Below, piece by piece: positions 1 through 5,744 of a DNA stretch of 10,554 nt. Every line of letters starts with the position of its first letter. Position 1 is the first letter of the stretch. The stretch spans positions 1 to 10,554 of the forward strand of contig CAIYCZ010000416.1 of the NCBI GenBank assembly GCA_903924805.1, read 5' to 3'. Position numbers and translations under genes: made by a program. The notes under the pieces are model-generated. The model saw only the letters and a list, made by a program, of their open reading frames with translations, was not told the DNA's origin and ran no database searches. The DNA comes from an uncultured delta proteobacterium (GTDB lineage: Bacteria; Desulfobacterota; WTBG01; CAIYCZ01).

Positions 1-209
1 GTCAGTTCAAGGGTACGTTTCCTTCCCAATTGGTAAGAGAATAGGCTTTCAACTTTTGCGGCAGAATCGATCACATGCTTGCAGGTTAGCAGGTATCCTT
101 CATTACCAATATAAAAGCCAGAACCCAAGAACCTGAATTTTGTATCGTCGGCCTGCGGGGCTGAAATAATTGGCACAATACAGTCTTCAACATAGAGAGC
201 ATTATTCAT
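1..209 (-). CDS. Trypsin-like serine protease, N-terminal part (cut by window edge)
   Basis: Only the first 69 codons are present; the gene runs off the left edge. The ATG at 209-207 is preceded by AGGAG with 9 nt spacing, which supports this start. The visible protein has no signal peptide. Around residues 29-48 it reads GSGFYIGNEGYLLTCKHVID, which fits the first beta strands of the trypsin-like (S1/Deg-type) fold, where a GSGF..G.G.LLT..HV pattern carries the catalytic His. Here that His would be H45. The Asp and Ser of the triad lie outside the window, so activity cannot be judged. Absence of a leader suggests a cytoplasmic protein rather than a periplasmic DegP/HtrA, but this is inference. 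It lies downstream of higBA on the same strand, 162 bp away, and has its own promoter candidate. Confidence 0.7.
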   Translation of the reverse strand, partial: MNNALYVEDCIVPIISAPQADDTKFRFLGSGFYIGNEGYLLTCKHVIDSAAKVESLFSYQLGRKRTLEL

Positions 210-266
210 TATTCTCTGCTCCTGATTGGCTAACAAGTGATTCTCCAGAAAGATCAAAAAATTATT

Positions 267-294
267 ATTATAATGTTTCTGTTTAATTACACAA
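267..294 (-). promoter_or_regulatory. Sigma-70-like promoter candidate for the protease gene
   Basis: Read on the minus strand, TTGTGT (294-289, 4 of 6 consensus bases) is followed after 16 nt by a perfect TATAAT (272-267). Transcription would start near 260, giving a leader of about 50 nt before the ATG at 209. The surrounding DNA is AT-rich, so a chance -10 match is possible. Confidence 0.45.
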
Positions 295-371
295 CGCTTG
301 GGGTGCCTTTATCAAATTATTTTGATTGTCTACCCTAATTCTCCTGAACATCAGCAATCATTTAAATCAAT

Positions 372-680
372 CTATGCGGTTTGCAGCGCCAAGACCCGCA
401 CTTCTTTCGCAAGACGCACATCCAGTTTGTCTTTTTCCATTTCAAGATCATAGCGCGATTGAAGATTGAGCCAGAATCGTTCTGAAAGGCCGAAATAACG
501 GGAGAGTCTTAGCGCGGTATCAGCGGAAATTGAACGCTTGCCCTGAACAATTTCATTGATACGGCGAGGCGGTACGCTGATATCCTTGGACAGCTTGTAC
601 TGGCTGATCCCCATAGGTACCAGGAAGTCTTCAAGCAGTATTTCTCCCGGATGAATGGGTGGTATCTTTTTCGTTCTCAT
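372..680 (-). CDS. higA: HigA-type antitoxin (XRE-family HTH, VapI/HigA family)
   Basis: This 102-residue protein begins with the family hallmark IHPGEILLEDFL (residues 9-20). It continues with a helix-turn-helix of the XRE type at about residues 25-65 (ISQYKLSKDISVPPRRINEI, then GKRSISADTALRLSRYFG) and the FWLNLQ segment typical of HigA (about 69-74). Family knowledge: HigA binds and neutralises HigB and represses the operon through its HTH. The ATG lies 9 nt beyond the higB stop; the AGGAG ribosome binding site overlaps the higB TAG, so the two are translationally linked. The toxin-first order is the one usual for higBA. Length is normal for the family and no residue appears broken. Confidence 0.93.
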   Translation of the reverse strand: MRTKKIPPIHPGEILLEDFLVPMGISQYKLSKDISVPPRRINEIVQGKRSISADTALRLSRYFGLSERFWLNLQSRYDLEMEKDKLDVRLAKEVRVLALQTA

Positions 681-689
681 AATTCGCTC

Positions 690-971
690 CTAATGGTAGT
701 CTGTTATCTCAACATCGTAGGCATCCCCTTGATGCCATCGAAAGCATATTCTCCATTGATCGTTGATCCGTATGCTATGTTGCACGTGGCGGTTGCCGGA
801 AAGCTTCTCCAGCCGATTGCCGGGCGGTACCTTTAAATCTTCAAGGTGATCCGCAGCATCCAGATACATCAGTTTTTTTAAGGAGACGCGGCGGATTTCT
901 GGCGGAAATTTCGATGAATACTGCCTATTGAACAGCTTTTCGGTATCTTTGCCGTGAAAGCTTTTTATCAT
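690..971 (-). CDS. higB: HigB-type mRNA interferase toxin (RelE superfamily)
   Basis: A 93-residue protein of normal HigB length. It starts MIKSFHGKDTEKLF, the canonical HigB N-terminus, which fixes the start at 971 although no Shine-Dalgarno sequence precedes it. The C-terminal half carries the conserved SIRINDQWRICFRW segment and ends DVEITDYH. R68, R74 and the terminal H93 sit where HigB enzymes place active-site residues. Family knowledge: HigB is a ribosome-dependent endoribonuclease that cuts translated mRNA and is held inactive by HigA. It is the first gene of a two-gene operon with higA. The promoter -10 is so close to the ATG that the transcript may be leaderless. Confidence 0.93.
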   Translation of the reverse strand: MIKSFHGKDTEKLFNRQYSSKFPPEIRRVSLKKLMYLDAADHLEDLKVPPGNRLEKLSGNRHVQHSIRINDQWRICFRWHQGDAYDVEITDYH

Positions 972-976
972 AGCTA

Positions 977-1005
977 ATAGTAACGCAAGGCGTTAATAGT
1001 GTCAA
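977..1005 (-). promoter_or_regulatory. higBA promoter (consensus -35, probably leaderless transcript)
   Basis: On the minus strand a perfect TTGACA (1005-1000) is followed after exactly 17 nt by TACTAT (982-977, 4 of 6). The predicted transcription start, 6-7 nt past the -10, falls at about 970-971, which is the A of the higB ATG. No Shine-Dalgarno sequence is present, so a leaderless mRNA is expected if this promoter is used. Confidence 0.7.
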
Positions 1006-1011
1006 GCGTTA
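981..1011. promoter_or_regulatory. Probable HigA operator (TAACGC/GCGTTA repeats)
   Basis: A perfect inverted repeat, TAACGC-AAG-GCGTTA, occupies 981-995. A further GCGTTA half-site lies at 1006-1011. The palindrome covers the spacer and the upstream edge of the -10, and the extra half-site abuts the -35. This is where an autorepressor such as HigA would block RNA polymerase. Assignment to HigA is inference from position; other higBA operators are known to be palindromes within the promoter. Confidence 0.6.
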
Positions 1012-1094
1012 TTATCGCCAAGATGGACGTAAAAAGAATCTGGGGTCTTGGGGAGGGAAATTCTGTGTCTGTGTGTCTGTGGTATCCGATTCAC

Positions 1095-2114
1095 CTATTC
1101 ACCGATTTTCTGTCTCGGAAACGGTATCTCAATCCCCTCTTTCTTCAGCCGGTAAAAAATTCTCTTTTTCAATTCATGCTGGACAAGGTCCTGATTGGTA
1201 AACTCCTTCACCTGGCATGACAGGGTAAACTCAAGGGCATTGTCTCCAACACCGGGGATGAACCGTACCACCGGCCCGGGGTCGCTCAGTATTTCAGGGA
1301 TTTCAGCGGCGGCCTTCCCCATCTCATCAGCAAGTACCCGTTCAACGGTTTCCGGGTCTGACAGGCAGCTCACGTGCACGGGTATTGAAACGGACATCCG
1401 TTTCTCAGGCAGGCTGTAATTAACCACAATGTTCTGCGACAGCTTGCTGTTGGGAATGACAATCATGTTATTGGTGAGCATGCGGATCCGTGTGGTCCTC
1501 CAGGAAATGTCCTCCACATGCCCTTCCTGTCCGTTTTCAATCCGGATGAAATCCCCCACCCGGATCGTTTTTTCAACGAGCAGATAAATGCCGGCAAACA
1601 GATTTGCCAGCGTATCCTGAAAGGCAAGGGCAACGGCAAGCCCGCCGATGCCCAGTGCGGTTATCAGCGGGGTGATGGATATCCCGAGGACATTGAGCGC
1701 TATCAAAAAGCCCAGAACCAGAATGGTTACCTTTGACATCCAGTGGGCGAGGCCGGTACTGGAAATGGGGAGGCTGGATTTCTGTATGAAGGTGTTCAGC
1801 AGTTTATCTGATACGTTTGCCGCGGCAAGAGTAATGGACAGAATTATCAACAGATAAATGGATTTGCTTATATAAAAACCGTATCGCGCCGGCAGATCCG
1901 AAAGGTCAACGCCGATGAACAGCCCGATGGCAATGCACCAGTATAGTGAGGGCGTCTTTAAGGCCTCAACCACGATGGTGTCAAGCTTTGTGTCTTCCCG
2001 TTCAGCCCACCTGCGGAGCAGCCTGAATGCGATGCCGCGGATAATGAACAAACCTGTTATGGAAACTAAAAAGGCAATTACCGGAATAAATATCTTCATT
2101 ATAGTACTATCCAT
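1095..2114 (-). CDS. MscS-family small-conductance mechanosensitive ion channel
   Basis: This 339-residue protein has about five hydrophobic segments (residues ~5-30, 52-70, 84-108, 125-150 and 152-182). The last is the MscS pore helix, rich in Gly and Ala (ITALGIGGLAVALAFQDTLANLFAGIYLLVE region), followed by the beta-domain start IRVGDFIRIENGQEGHVEDISWRTTRIR. Family knowledge: MscS homologues form heptameric inner-membrane channels that open under membrane tension and release solutes during osmotic downshock. The ATG at 2114 is preceded by GAGGAG with about 9 nt spacing. The gene is monocistronic. It is larger than E. coli MscS (286 residues) because of two extra N-terminal helices. The last codons overlap short ACCTATTC/ACCGATTT units like those in the intergenic arrays. 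Confidence 0.93.
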   Translation of the reverse strand: MDSTIMKIFIPVIAFLVSITGLFIIRGIAFRLLRRWAEREDTKLDTIVVEALKTPSLYWCIAIGLFIGVDLSDLPARYGFYISKSIYLLIILSITLAAANVSDKLLNTFIQKSSLPISSTGLAHWMSKVTILVLGFLIALNVLGISITPLITALGIGGLAVALAFQDTLANLFAGIYLLVEKTIRVGDFIRIENGQEGHVEDISWRTTRIRMLTNNMIVIPNSKLSQNIVVNYSLPEKRMSVSIPVHVSCLSDPETVERVLADEMGKAAAEIPEILSDPGPVVRFIPGVGDNALEFTLSCQVKEFTNQDLVQHELKKRIFYRLKKEGIEIPFPRQKIGE

Positions 2115-2138
2115 TTACCCACTCCTCGTGATAGAGCC

Positions 2139-2245
2139 CCACAGGACACAGAGATACACACGTTGAAGAGTTGTGAGTGTGGGAGTTTCTTAACTCCTCA
2201 ACCCCTCCACTTCATCACTCAAAAACCCTACTATGTGCCCTGTGG
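2139..2245. repeat. Palindromic repeat with nested inverted octamer array
   Basis: Outer arms are CCACAGGACACA (2139-2150) and TGTGCCCTGTGG (2234-2245), pairing at 11 of 12 positions. Between them lie three 8-mers of GTTGNNGA type (2162-2185: GTTGAAGA, GTTGTGAG, TGTGGGAG) and then four 8-mers in the opposite sense (2192-2223: AACTCCTC, AACCCCTC, CACTTCAT, CACTCAAA). The structure sits between the mscS start and the gph-like gene and has no coding potential I can see. Confidence 0.7.
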
Positions 2246-2301
2246 TTTTTATATAGGACAAAGCCGTGTATGTGTCAAAGGAAACTCTATGTCAAAATAG
2301 C

Positions 2302-2329
2302 TTGACGAAAAAATATAAGAGATTATATC
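2302..2329 (+). promoter_or_regulatory. Weak promoter candidate upstream of the gph-like gene
   Basis: TTGACG (2302-2307) is followed after 16 nt by TATATC (2324-2329). Both boxes are imperfect. If used, the leader would include the whole palindromic repeat at 2361-2438. Confidence 0.3.
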
Positions 2330-2360
2330 CTGTACAGGCTGTATAGACAACCATGTGATG

Positions 2361-2438
2361 GGATTGCTTCTCTCTACCTCGCAATGACAACCTGCGAGCC
2401 GGTCATTGCGAGGCAGATACATTCAGCCGACGCAATCC
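2361..2438. repeat. Dispersed palindromic repeat (GTCATTGCGAGG type)
   Basis: Outer arms GGATTGC (2361-2367) and GCAATCC (2432-2438) flank a perfect 12-bp inner palindrome, CCTCGCAATGAC (2377-2388) with GTCATTGCGAGG (2402-2413). This sequence type (GGATTGC...TCGCAATGAC and its complement) is a familiar multicopy intergenic palindrome in several anaerobic lineages, from general knowledge. It ends only 46 bp before the gph ATG, so it probably lies in the 5' untranslated region. Nothing else was recognised in 2246-2360 except the weak promoter candidate. Confidence 0.7.
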
Positions 2439-2484
2439 TGTCGTGTTTCTGTTTTCGATTGTGACTCCATATCTTAAAGTTACC

Positions 2485-3159
2485 ATGAACTACAAGGCAG
2501 TAATTTTTGATTTAGACGGCACGTTGCTTGATAGCCTGGAGGATATTGCTGTTTCCATGAACAGCGTTCTCATCCGTTCCGGATTCCCCCCTCATCCGGT
2601 AGCGTCATACCGGGGCTTTATCGGTGAGGGAATTGGAAATTTGGTAAAGCGCGTGCTTCCTGAAGGACATAGAGACGATAGTACGCTACAGCAGCATGTC
2701 TCCGGGATGCTTGAGGAATACGGCAGGCGCTGGTCAGAAAACACCCGGCCCTATCCCGGGATTCCGGAACTTTTAGATGCTTTAACGCACCGGAAGGTCA
2801 GGATGGCGGTGTTATCAAATAAGATGCATGACTTTACGAAAAAGATAGTAGCTGCGCTGCTTGCCGCCTGGCAGTTTGATTATGTGGTGGGCGCCCAGGC
2901 AGCGCTCCCGCAAAAACCGGATCCTGCCGGTGCGCTGTTGATAGCCGGGAAGTCAGGAATCAGGGCGGTAGAATTTCTCTACCTCGGAGACTCTCATATC
3001 GACATGAAAACAGCCCGCAGTGCCGGCATGTATCCTGCTGGTGCCCTGTGGGGATTTCAAACGGCTGATGAGCTTATAGCTGGTGGTGCCAGGGTTCTTT
3101 TGAAAAAACCGCTTGAGCTGTTAGAGCTGTTTGAAAAGGTAAATAGGTTAAAAGGTTAA
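2485..3159 (+). CDS. HAD-superfamily phosphatase, phosphoglycolate phosphatase-like
   Basis: From the ATG at 2485 the product has 224 residues, the usual length of Gph-type HAD hydrolases. All four HAD motifs are present: DLDGTLLDS (nucleophile D9, acid D11), VLSNK (motif II Ser), KPDP (motif III Lys) and YLGDSHIDMKTA (motif IV acidic residues). The cap domain between motifs I and II fits subclass I. Family knowledge: such enzymes dephosphorylate 2-phosphoglycolate or similar small phosphoesters in the cytoplasm; the substrate here cannot be fixed from sequence. An in-frame GTG at 2443 would add 14 residues, but it lies just past the palindromic repeat and only MNYKAVIFDLDG matches the family start. 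No strong Shine-Dalgarno precedes 2485. The C-terminal residues KVNRLKG and the stop are written in an octamer repeat array. Confidence 0.88.
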   Translation: MNYKAVIFDLDGTLLDSLEDIAVSMNSVLIRSGFPPHPVASYRGFIGEGIGNLVKRVLPEGHRDDSTLQQHVSGMLEEYGRRWSENTRPYPGIPELLDALTHRKVRMAVLSNKMHDFTKKIVAALLAAWQFDYVVGAQAALPQKPDPAGALLIAGKSGIRAVEFLYLGDSHIDMKTARSAGMYPAGALWGFQTADELIAGGARVLLKKPLELLELFEKVNRLKG

Positions 3160-3218
3160 ATAAAGTAAACACCTCGTGACCTGTTTAGCTTTTCACCGCT
3201 TTGCCTTTTAGCCTATTA
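3137..3218. repeat. Inverted array of 8-mers overlapping the gph stop
   Basis: Three direct 8-mers, AGGTAAAT, AGGTTAAA and AGGTTAAA (3137-3160), run through the last codons and stop of the phosphatase gene. After a 10-bp gap come six 8-mers in complementary sense: ACCTCGTG, ACCTGTTT, AGCTTTTC, ACCGCTTT, GCCTTTTA, GCCTATTA (3171-3218). The two halves can fold back on each other, with AATAGGTTAAAAGG matching CCTTTTAGCCTATT at 13 of 14 positions. It could act as a transcript end; it lacks a clean terminal T run. Confidence 0.75.
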
Positions 3219-3222
3219 TTTA

Positions 3223-3251
3223 TATACAAATTAGCTTGACCTCTATATGAT
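3223..3251 (+). promoter_or_regulatory. Weak promoter candidate for the L,D-transpeptidase-like gene
   Basis: TATACA (3223-3228, 4 of 6) precedes TATGAT (3246-3251, 5 of 6) with a 17-nt spacer. An alternative -35, TTGACC at 3236-3241, has no good -10 partner. The leader would be about 55 nt. Confidence 0.3.
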
Positions 3252-3311
3252 AGCTGGTGTACCTGTTTTAAAAATAGCGCATTCATTTTTATTGGGAGGT
3301 TGTATTTTTTC

Positions 3312-4721
3312 ATGATGTCTGCAAAAAATCGCACAGTGCTTTTTATAGTTCATCTGGCGGCTGTTGTTCTTATAACGGGAGGCTGCAGCACAGAGAATAT
3401 AAAAACCGTATCAACAGAAGAACCATCCGGGTCTTCCCGCATTGAACCTTCTTTTGAGGAGCCCAAGTCCTGTGTCTATACTATAAAATCGTCAGTTAAT
3501 GTACGCAGCAGCCCTGATGTCAGGCGCCTCTCTCTGGAAGAACTCGACCAGAATCAGACGCTGGGCGTGTTAGCAAAAGACGGTGACTGGTACCACGTGA
3601 AGACGCCCTCCGGCAGCAGGGGCTACGTGCATAAGGACATGGTTTCCGATACATGGATTAAAGTCCACAAAAAAGAGCGCAGATTATATCTTGTCAAGAA
3701 GGATACCATTCTAAAATCCTACCGGGTTGCCCTGTCTTCGAAAAATCCGTATGGAGATAAAGTTGAACTGGGTGACGGCGGCACACCCGAGGGGCGGTTT
3801 TACATCTGCCAGACGACCGCTGACCCTTCGCGGCTCAAATATGGGCCACGATCAATGCTTCTCACCTATCCGAATAGCGAAGATGCCCGGCGCGGATTAA
3901 AAGAGGGCCTGATAGATAATCAGACATATCTGGATATCATAAAAAATATAAAGGCTGGCAGAATTCCGAGCCAGAAAACCAGGCTCGGGAGCCAGATCCG
4001 CATCCATGGTTGCGGCAGCAAATATGACTGGACCGCAGGCTGTGTTGCCATGGATGACAAAGATATAATCGGGCTGTTTACTATGGTGTGCTCTGGAACA
4101 AGGGTTGAGATATACCGATCAGCCGCACAGGACCGTGAATTAAATGGCCCCGGGTATCTCAACAGGAGAATTTTGGAAGGCGCAAAGAGAGAGCTTGCAA
4201 AGCCAACGCGGTATGCGTATCAGTCCGCTGCTGCCGTCCAGGCTGACTGCCCTGCCGGAGGAAGCGCAGCCAGGACTCCGGTGACTGCTGAAACCATTAT
4301 CAGGGCACTGAGATATGCCAGCCTGGATGTGCCTGCCCTGGTGCAGGAAGATACCGTGCTTCACCCGTGGCGTTATTCTTCATGCACTGCGAAAACCAGC
4401 GGTTCCAGAGATTATGCCCAGCTCTGTAACCTGACCATTTATTTTTACCATCACTCTCTGGTATTGCCCAACACCATGGGCATTAAATACTACAAATACT
4501 GCAAGCCGGGTGACGTGGTTGTTATGCATTCCGGGGCGGCAAAAGGTATTGACTTTGACCGGATTGGAATAGTTGATGATACCTATGACAGCAATGGGCT
4601 GCCAAACATAATAACCGTATGGCAGAAAGAAACGGCTGCTTTGTCAAAGCCGGCAGCGGATACAACCATCCCTTCAATCAGGTACTGCTTCAGAATGACA
4701 CACCCGTTTGATTACCAGTAA
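3312..4721 (+). CDS. Secreted SH3b / L,D-transpeptidase-like (YkuD) / DUF1287-like protein
   Basis: From the ATG at 3312 the product has 469 residues. GGGAGG lies 12 nt upstream; the TTG at 3300 directly abuts it and is rejected, and ATG 3315 is an alternative. Residues 1-25 form a signal peptide ending LITGGC, so C25 may be lipidated, although the lipobox is imperfect. Residues ~53-110 are an SH3b domain (SVNVRSSPD, then GDWYHVKTPSGSRGYV). Residues ~112-265 match YkuD, with the catalytic signature IHGCGSKYDWTAGC (H232, C244). Family knowledge: YkuD enzymes join meso-DAP residues in peptidoglycan or attach proteins to it. Residues ~275-469 resemble DUF1287 (KPGDVVVMHSG, DRIGIVDD, then a C-terminal FRMTHPF). 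By my alignment by eye, the Cys usual in its GVCTDVV motif is Thr here (VTAETIIRAL). It acts at the cell envelope. Confidence 0.85.
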   Translation: MMSAKNRTVLFIVHLAAVVLITGGCSTENIKTVSTEEPSGSSRIEPSFEEPKSCVYTIKSSVNVRSSPDVRRLSLEELDQNQTLGVLAKDGDWYHVKTPSGSRGYVHKDMVSDTWIKVHKKERRLYLVKKDTILKSYRVALSSKNPYGDKVELGDGGTPEGRFYICQTTADPSRLKYGPRSMLLTYPNSEDARRGLKEGLIDNQTYLDIIKNIKAGRIPSQKTRLGSQIRIHGCGSKYDWTAGCVAMDDKDIIGLFTMVCSGTRVEIYRSAAQDRELNGPGYLNRRILEGAKRELAKPTRYAYQSAAAVQADCPAGGSAARTPVTAETIIRALRYASLDVPALVQEDTVLHPWRYSSCTAKTSGSRDYAQLCNLTIYFYHHSLVLPNTMGIKYYKYCKPGDVVVMHSGAAKGIDFDRIGIVDDTYDSNGLPNIITVWQKETAALSKPAADTTIPSIRYCFRMTHPFDYQ

Positions 4722-4727
4722 AATAAA

Positions 4728-4790
4728 AGTTTACAGTTCGTAGTTTATAGTTTTTAGTTAAGAACTACAAACAACAAACTATAAACTAAA
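4728..4790. repeat. Inverted array of 7-mers
   Basis: Five direct 7-mers of AGTTNNN type (4728-4762: AGTTTAC, AGTTCGT, AGTTTAT, AGTTTTT, AGTTAAG) are followed without a gap by four 7-mers of AACNNNA type (4763-4790: AACTACA, AACAACA, AACTATA, AACTAAA). The two halves are complementary and could form a long AT-rich hairpin just after the transpeptidase-like gene. Confidence 0.75.
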
Positions 4791-4832
4791 GAACTTAATC
4801 GAGGATAGAGTGGCTACATTCCAGAATATTAT

Positions 4833-4867
4833 AACCATAAACCATAAACCATAAACGATAAACTTTT
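4833..4867. repeat. Tandem 7-mers (AACCATA)
   Basis: Three perfect copies of AACCATA are followed by AACGATA and a degenerate AACTTTT. The array ends about 30 bp before the start of the flavoprotein gene and keeps the 7-bp period of the inverted array 43 bp upstream. Confidence 0.8.
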
Positions 4868-4897
4868 AGGGAGTTTTTTATTGCAGGGGGAGAGCTT

Positions 4898-5479
4898 ATG
4901 AAAGTTGTCGCATTTAACGGAAGCCCCAGAAAGGGAGGAAATACCGAGCAGTCAATTCAGGTAGTCCTGGAAGAATTACAGAAGCAGGGGATTGCAACGG
5001 AGCTGATTCAGATCGGGGGGGGAAACATTCATGGCTGCATTGCCTGTTATAAATGTTTTGCCAACAAAGACCGGCAATGCGCGGTTAAAAATGATGAGCT
5101 GAACACGTACCTTGCCAAAATGATAGAGGCAGACGGCATCATAATCGGCTCTCCTGTCTATTTCAGCAATGTTACCACTGAAGTCAAGGCGCTCATAGAT
5201 CGTGCAGGCCTTGTGGCACGGGCAAATGATAACCTGCTCAGGAGAAAGGCGGGTGCCCCGCTGGTGGTAGCGAGGAGGGCGGGCGGCACGTTTGCCTTTG
5301 CTGCCATCAACTTTTTCTTTTTTATAAGCGAGATGATCGTTCCGGGATCAACCTACTGGAATTTAGCCATCGGTCGTGACCCTGGCGAAATACAGAATGA
5401 TGATGAAGGAATTAAAACCTTTAAACAGTTAGGCCAGAATATGGCATGGCTGCTGAAAAAACTTAACACCCCCTCTTGA
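4898..5479 (+). CDS. NAD(P)H-dependent FMN reductase / iron-sulfur flavoprotein-like protein
   Basis: A 193-residue flavodoxin-fold protein (PF03358 type). It has an FMN phosphate loop GSPRKGGNT (residues 8-16) and a second flavin contact GSPVYFSNVT (about 84-93). A compact cysteine cluster, C47-x2-C50-x2-C53-x7-C61, resembles the [4Fe-4S] ligands of archaeal and bacterial Isf proteins. Family knowledge: these cytoplasmic proteins pass electrons between ferredoxin or NAD(P)H and FMN, often in anaerobes and often linked to oxidative stress or reductive metabolism. The partner is unknown here. The start at 4898 has a purine-rich AGGGGGAGAG just upstream. The gene stands alone between a 7-mer array and an hsp20 remnant that begins next to its stop codon. 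Confidence 0.85.
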   Translation: MKVVAFNGSPRKGGNTEQSIQVVLEELQKQGIATELIQIGGGNIHGCIACYKCFANKDRQCAVKNDELNTYLAKMIEADGIIIGSPVYFSNVTTEVKALIDRAGLVARANDNLLRRKAGAPLVVARRAGGTFAFAAINFFFFISEMIVPGSTYWNLAIGRDPGEIQNDDEGIKTFKQLGQNMAWLLKKLNTPS

Positions 5480-5480
5480 C

Positions 5481-5582
5481 CGGGAAAAGATACCTGCGTC
5501 AATACAAAACGGGACCCTGAAGATCACCCTTCCCAGGGTTGAAATAATGAAACCGAAGAAGATCGGGATTACGGTCGGGTAA
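5481..5582 (+). pseudogene. 3' remnant of a small heat shock protein (Hsp20) gene
   Basis: Frame 5481-5582 encodes 33 residues and a TAA stop. It contains IPASIQNGTLKITLP and then RVEIMKPKKIGITVG. This is the C-terminal signature of Hsp20/alpha-crystallin proteins: ...A.(.)NG.L.ITLP.VE..KPKKI.I.V, including the IxI-type tail that binds neighbouring subunits. The rest of the domain is missing, because the frame upstream runs into the end of the flavoprotein gene. No start codon, Shine-Dalgarno sequence or promoter is visible, so I read it as the end of a gene whose 5' part was lost by deletion or rearrangement. It is too short for standard ORF calling. Confidence 0.7.
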
Positions 5583-5620
5583 CGTATTGAGATGCTTTTG
5601 GGAAAGAGTTGGCAGATACG

Positions 5621-5647
5621 AAGGGGGGTGAGGAGACCCTTTTTTTG
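5621..5647 (+). terminator. Weak intrinsic terminator candidate
   Basis: AAGGGGGGT (5621-5629) can pair through GGGT/ACCC, extended by G-U and A-U pairs, with ACCCTTTT (5636-5643), followed by more T. It lies about 40 bp after the hsp20 remnant stop and may be that lost gene's original terminator, now serving the flavoprotein gene. Confidence 0.4.
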
Positions 5648-5744
5648 TTGGATGATTTTTAAAAATTATGATAAAGACTAATACGAATACGCAACACAAC
5701 AACCACAACTTTAATGGTAACGTAAAAAAGGAGGTTATAGCTGC

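Noticed and set aside
2443..2484. GTG start of the phosphatase at 2443
   Set aside because: It lies 5 bp after the palindromic repeat, and the 14 extra residues are not part of the HAD fold.
5513..5540. ACCCTG...CAGGGT inverted repeat as a terminator
   Set aside because: It lies within the conserved Hsp20 codons and is not followed by a T run.
5601..5620. Sigma-54-like TTGGCAG motif before the DUF1573 gene
   Set aside because: The required TTGC element at the proper spacing is missing.
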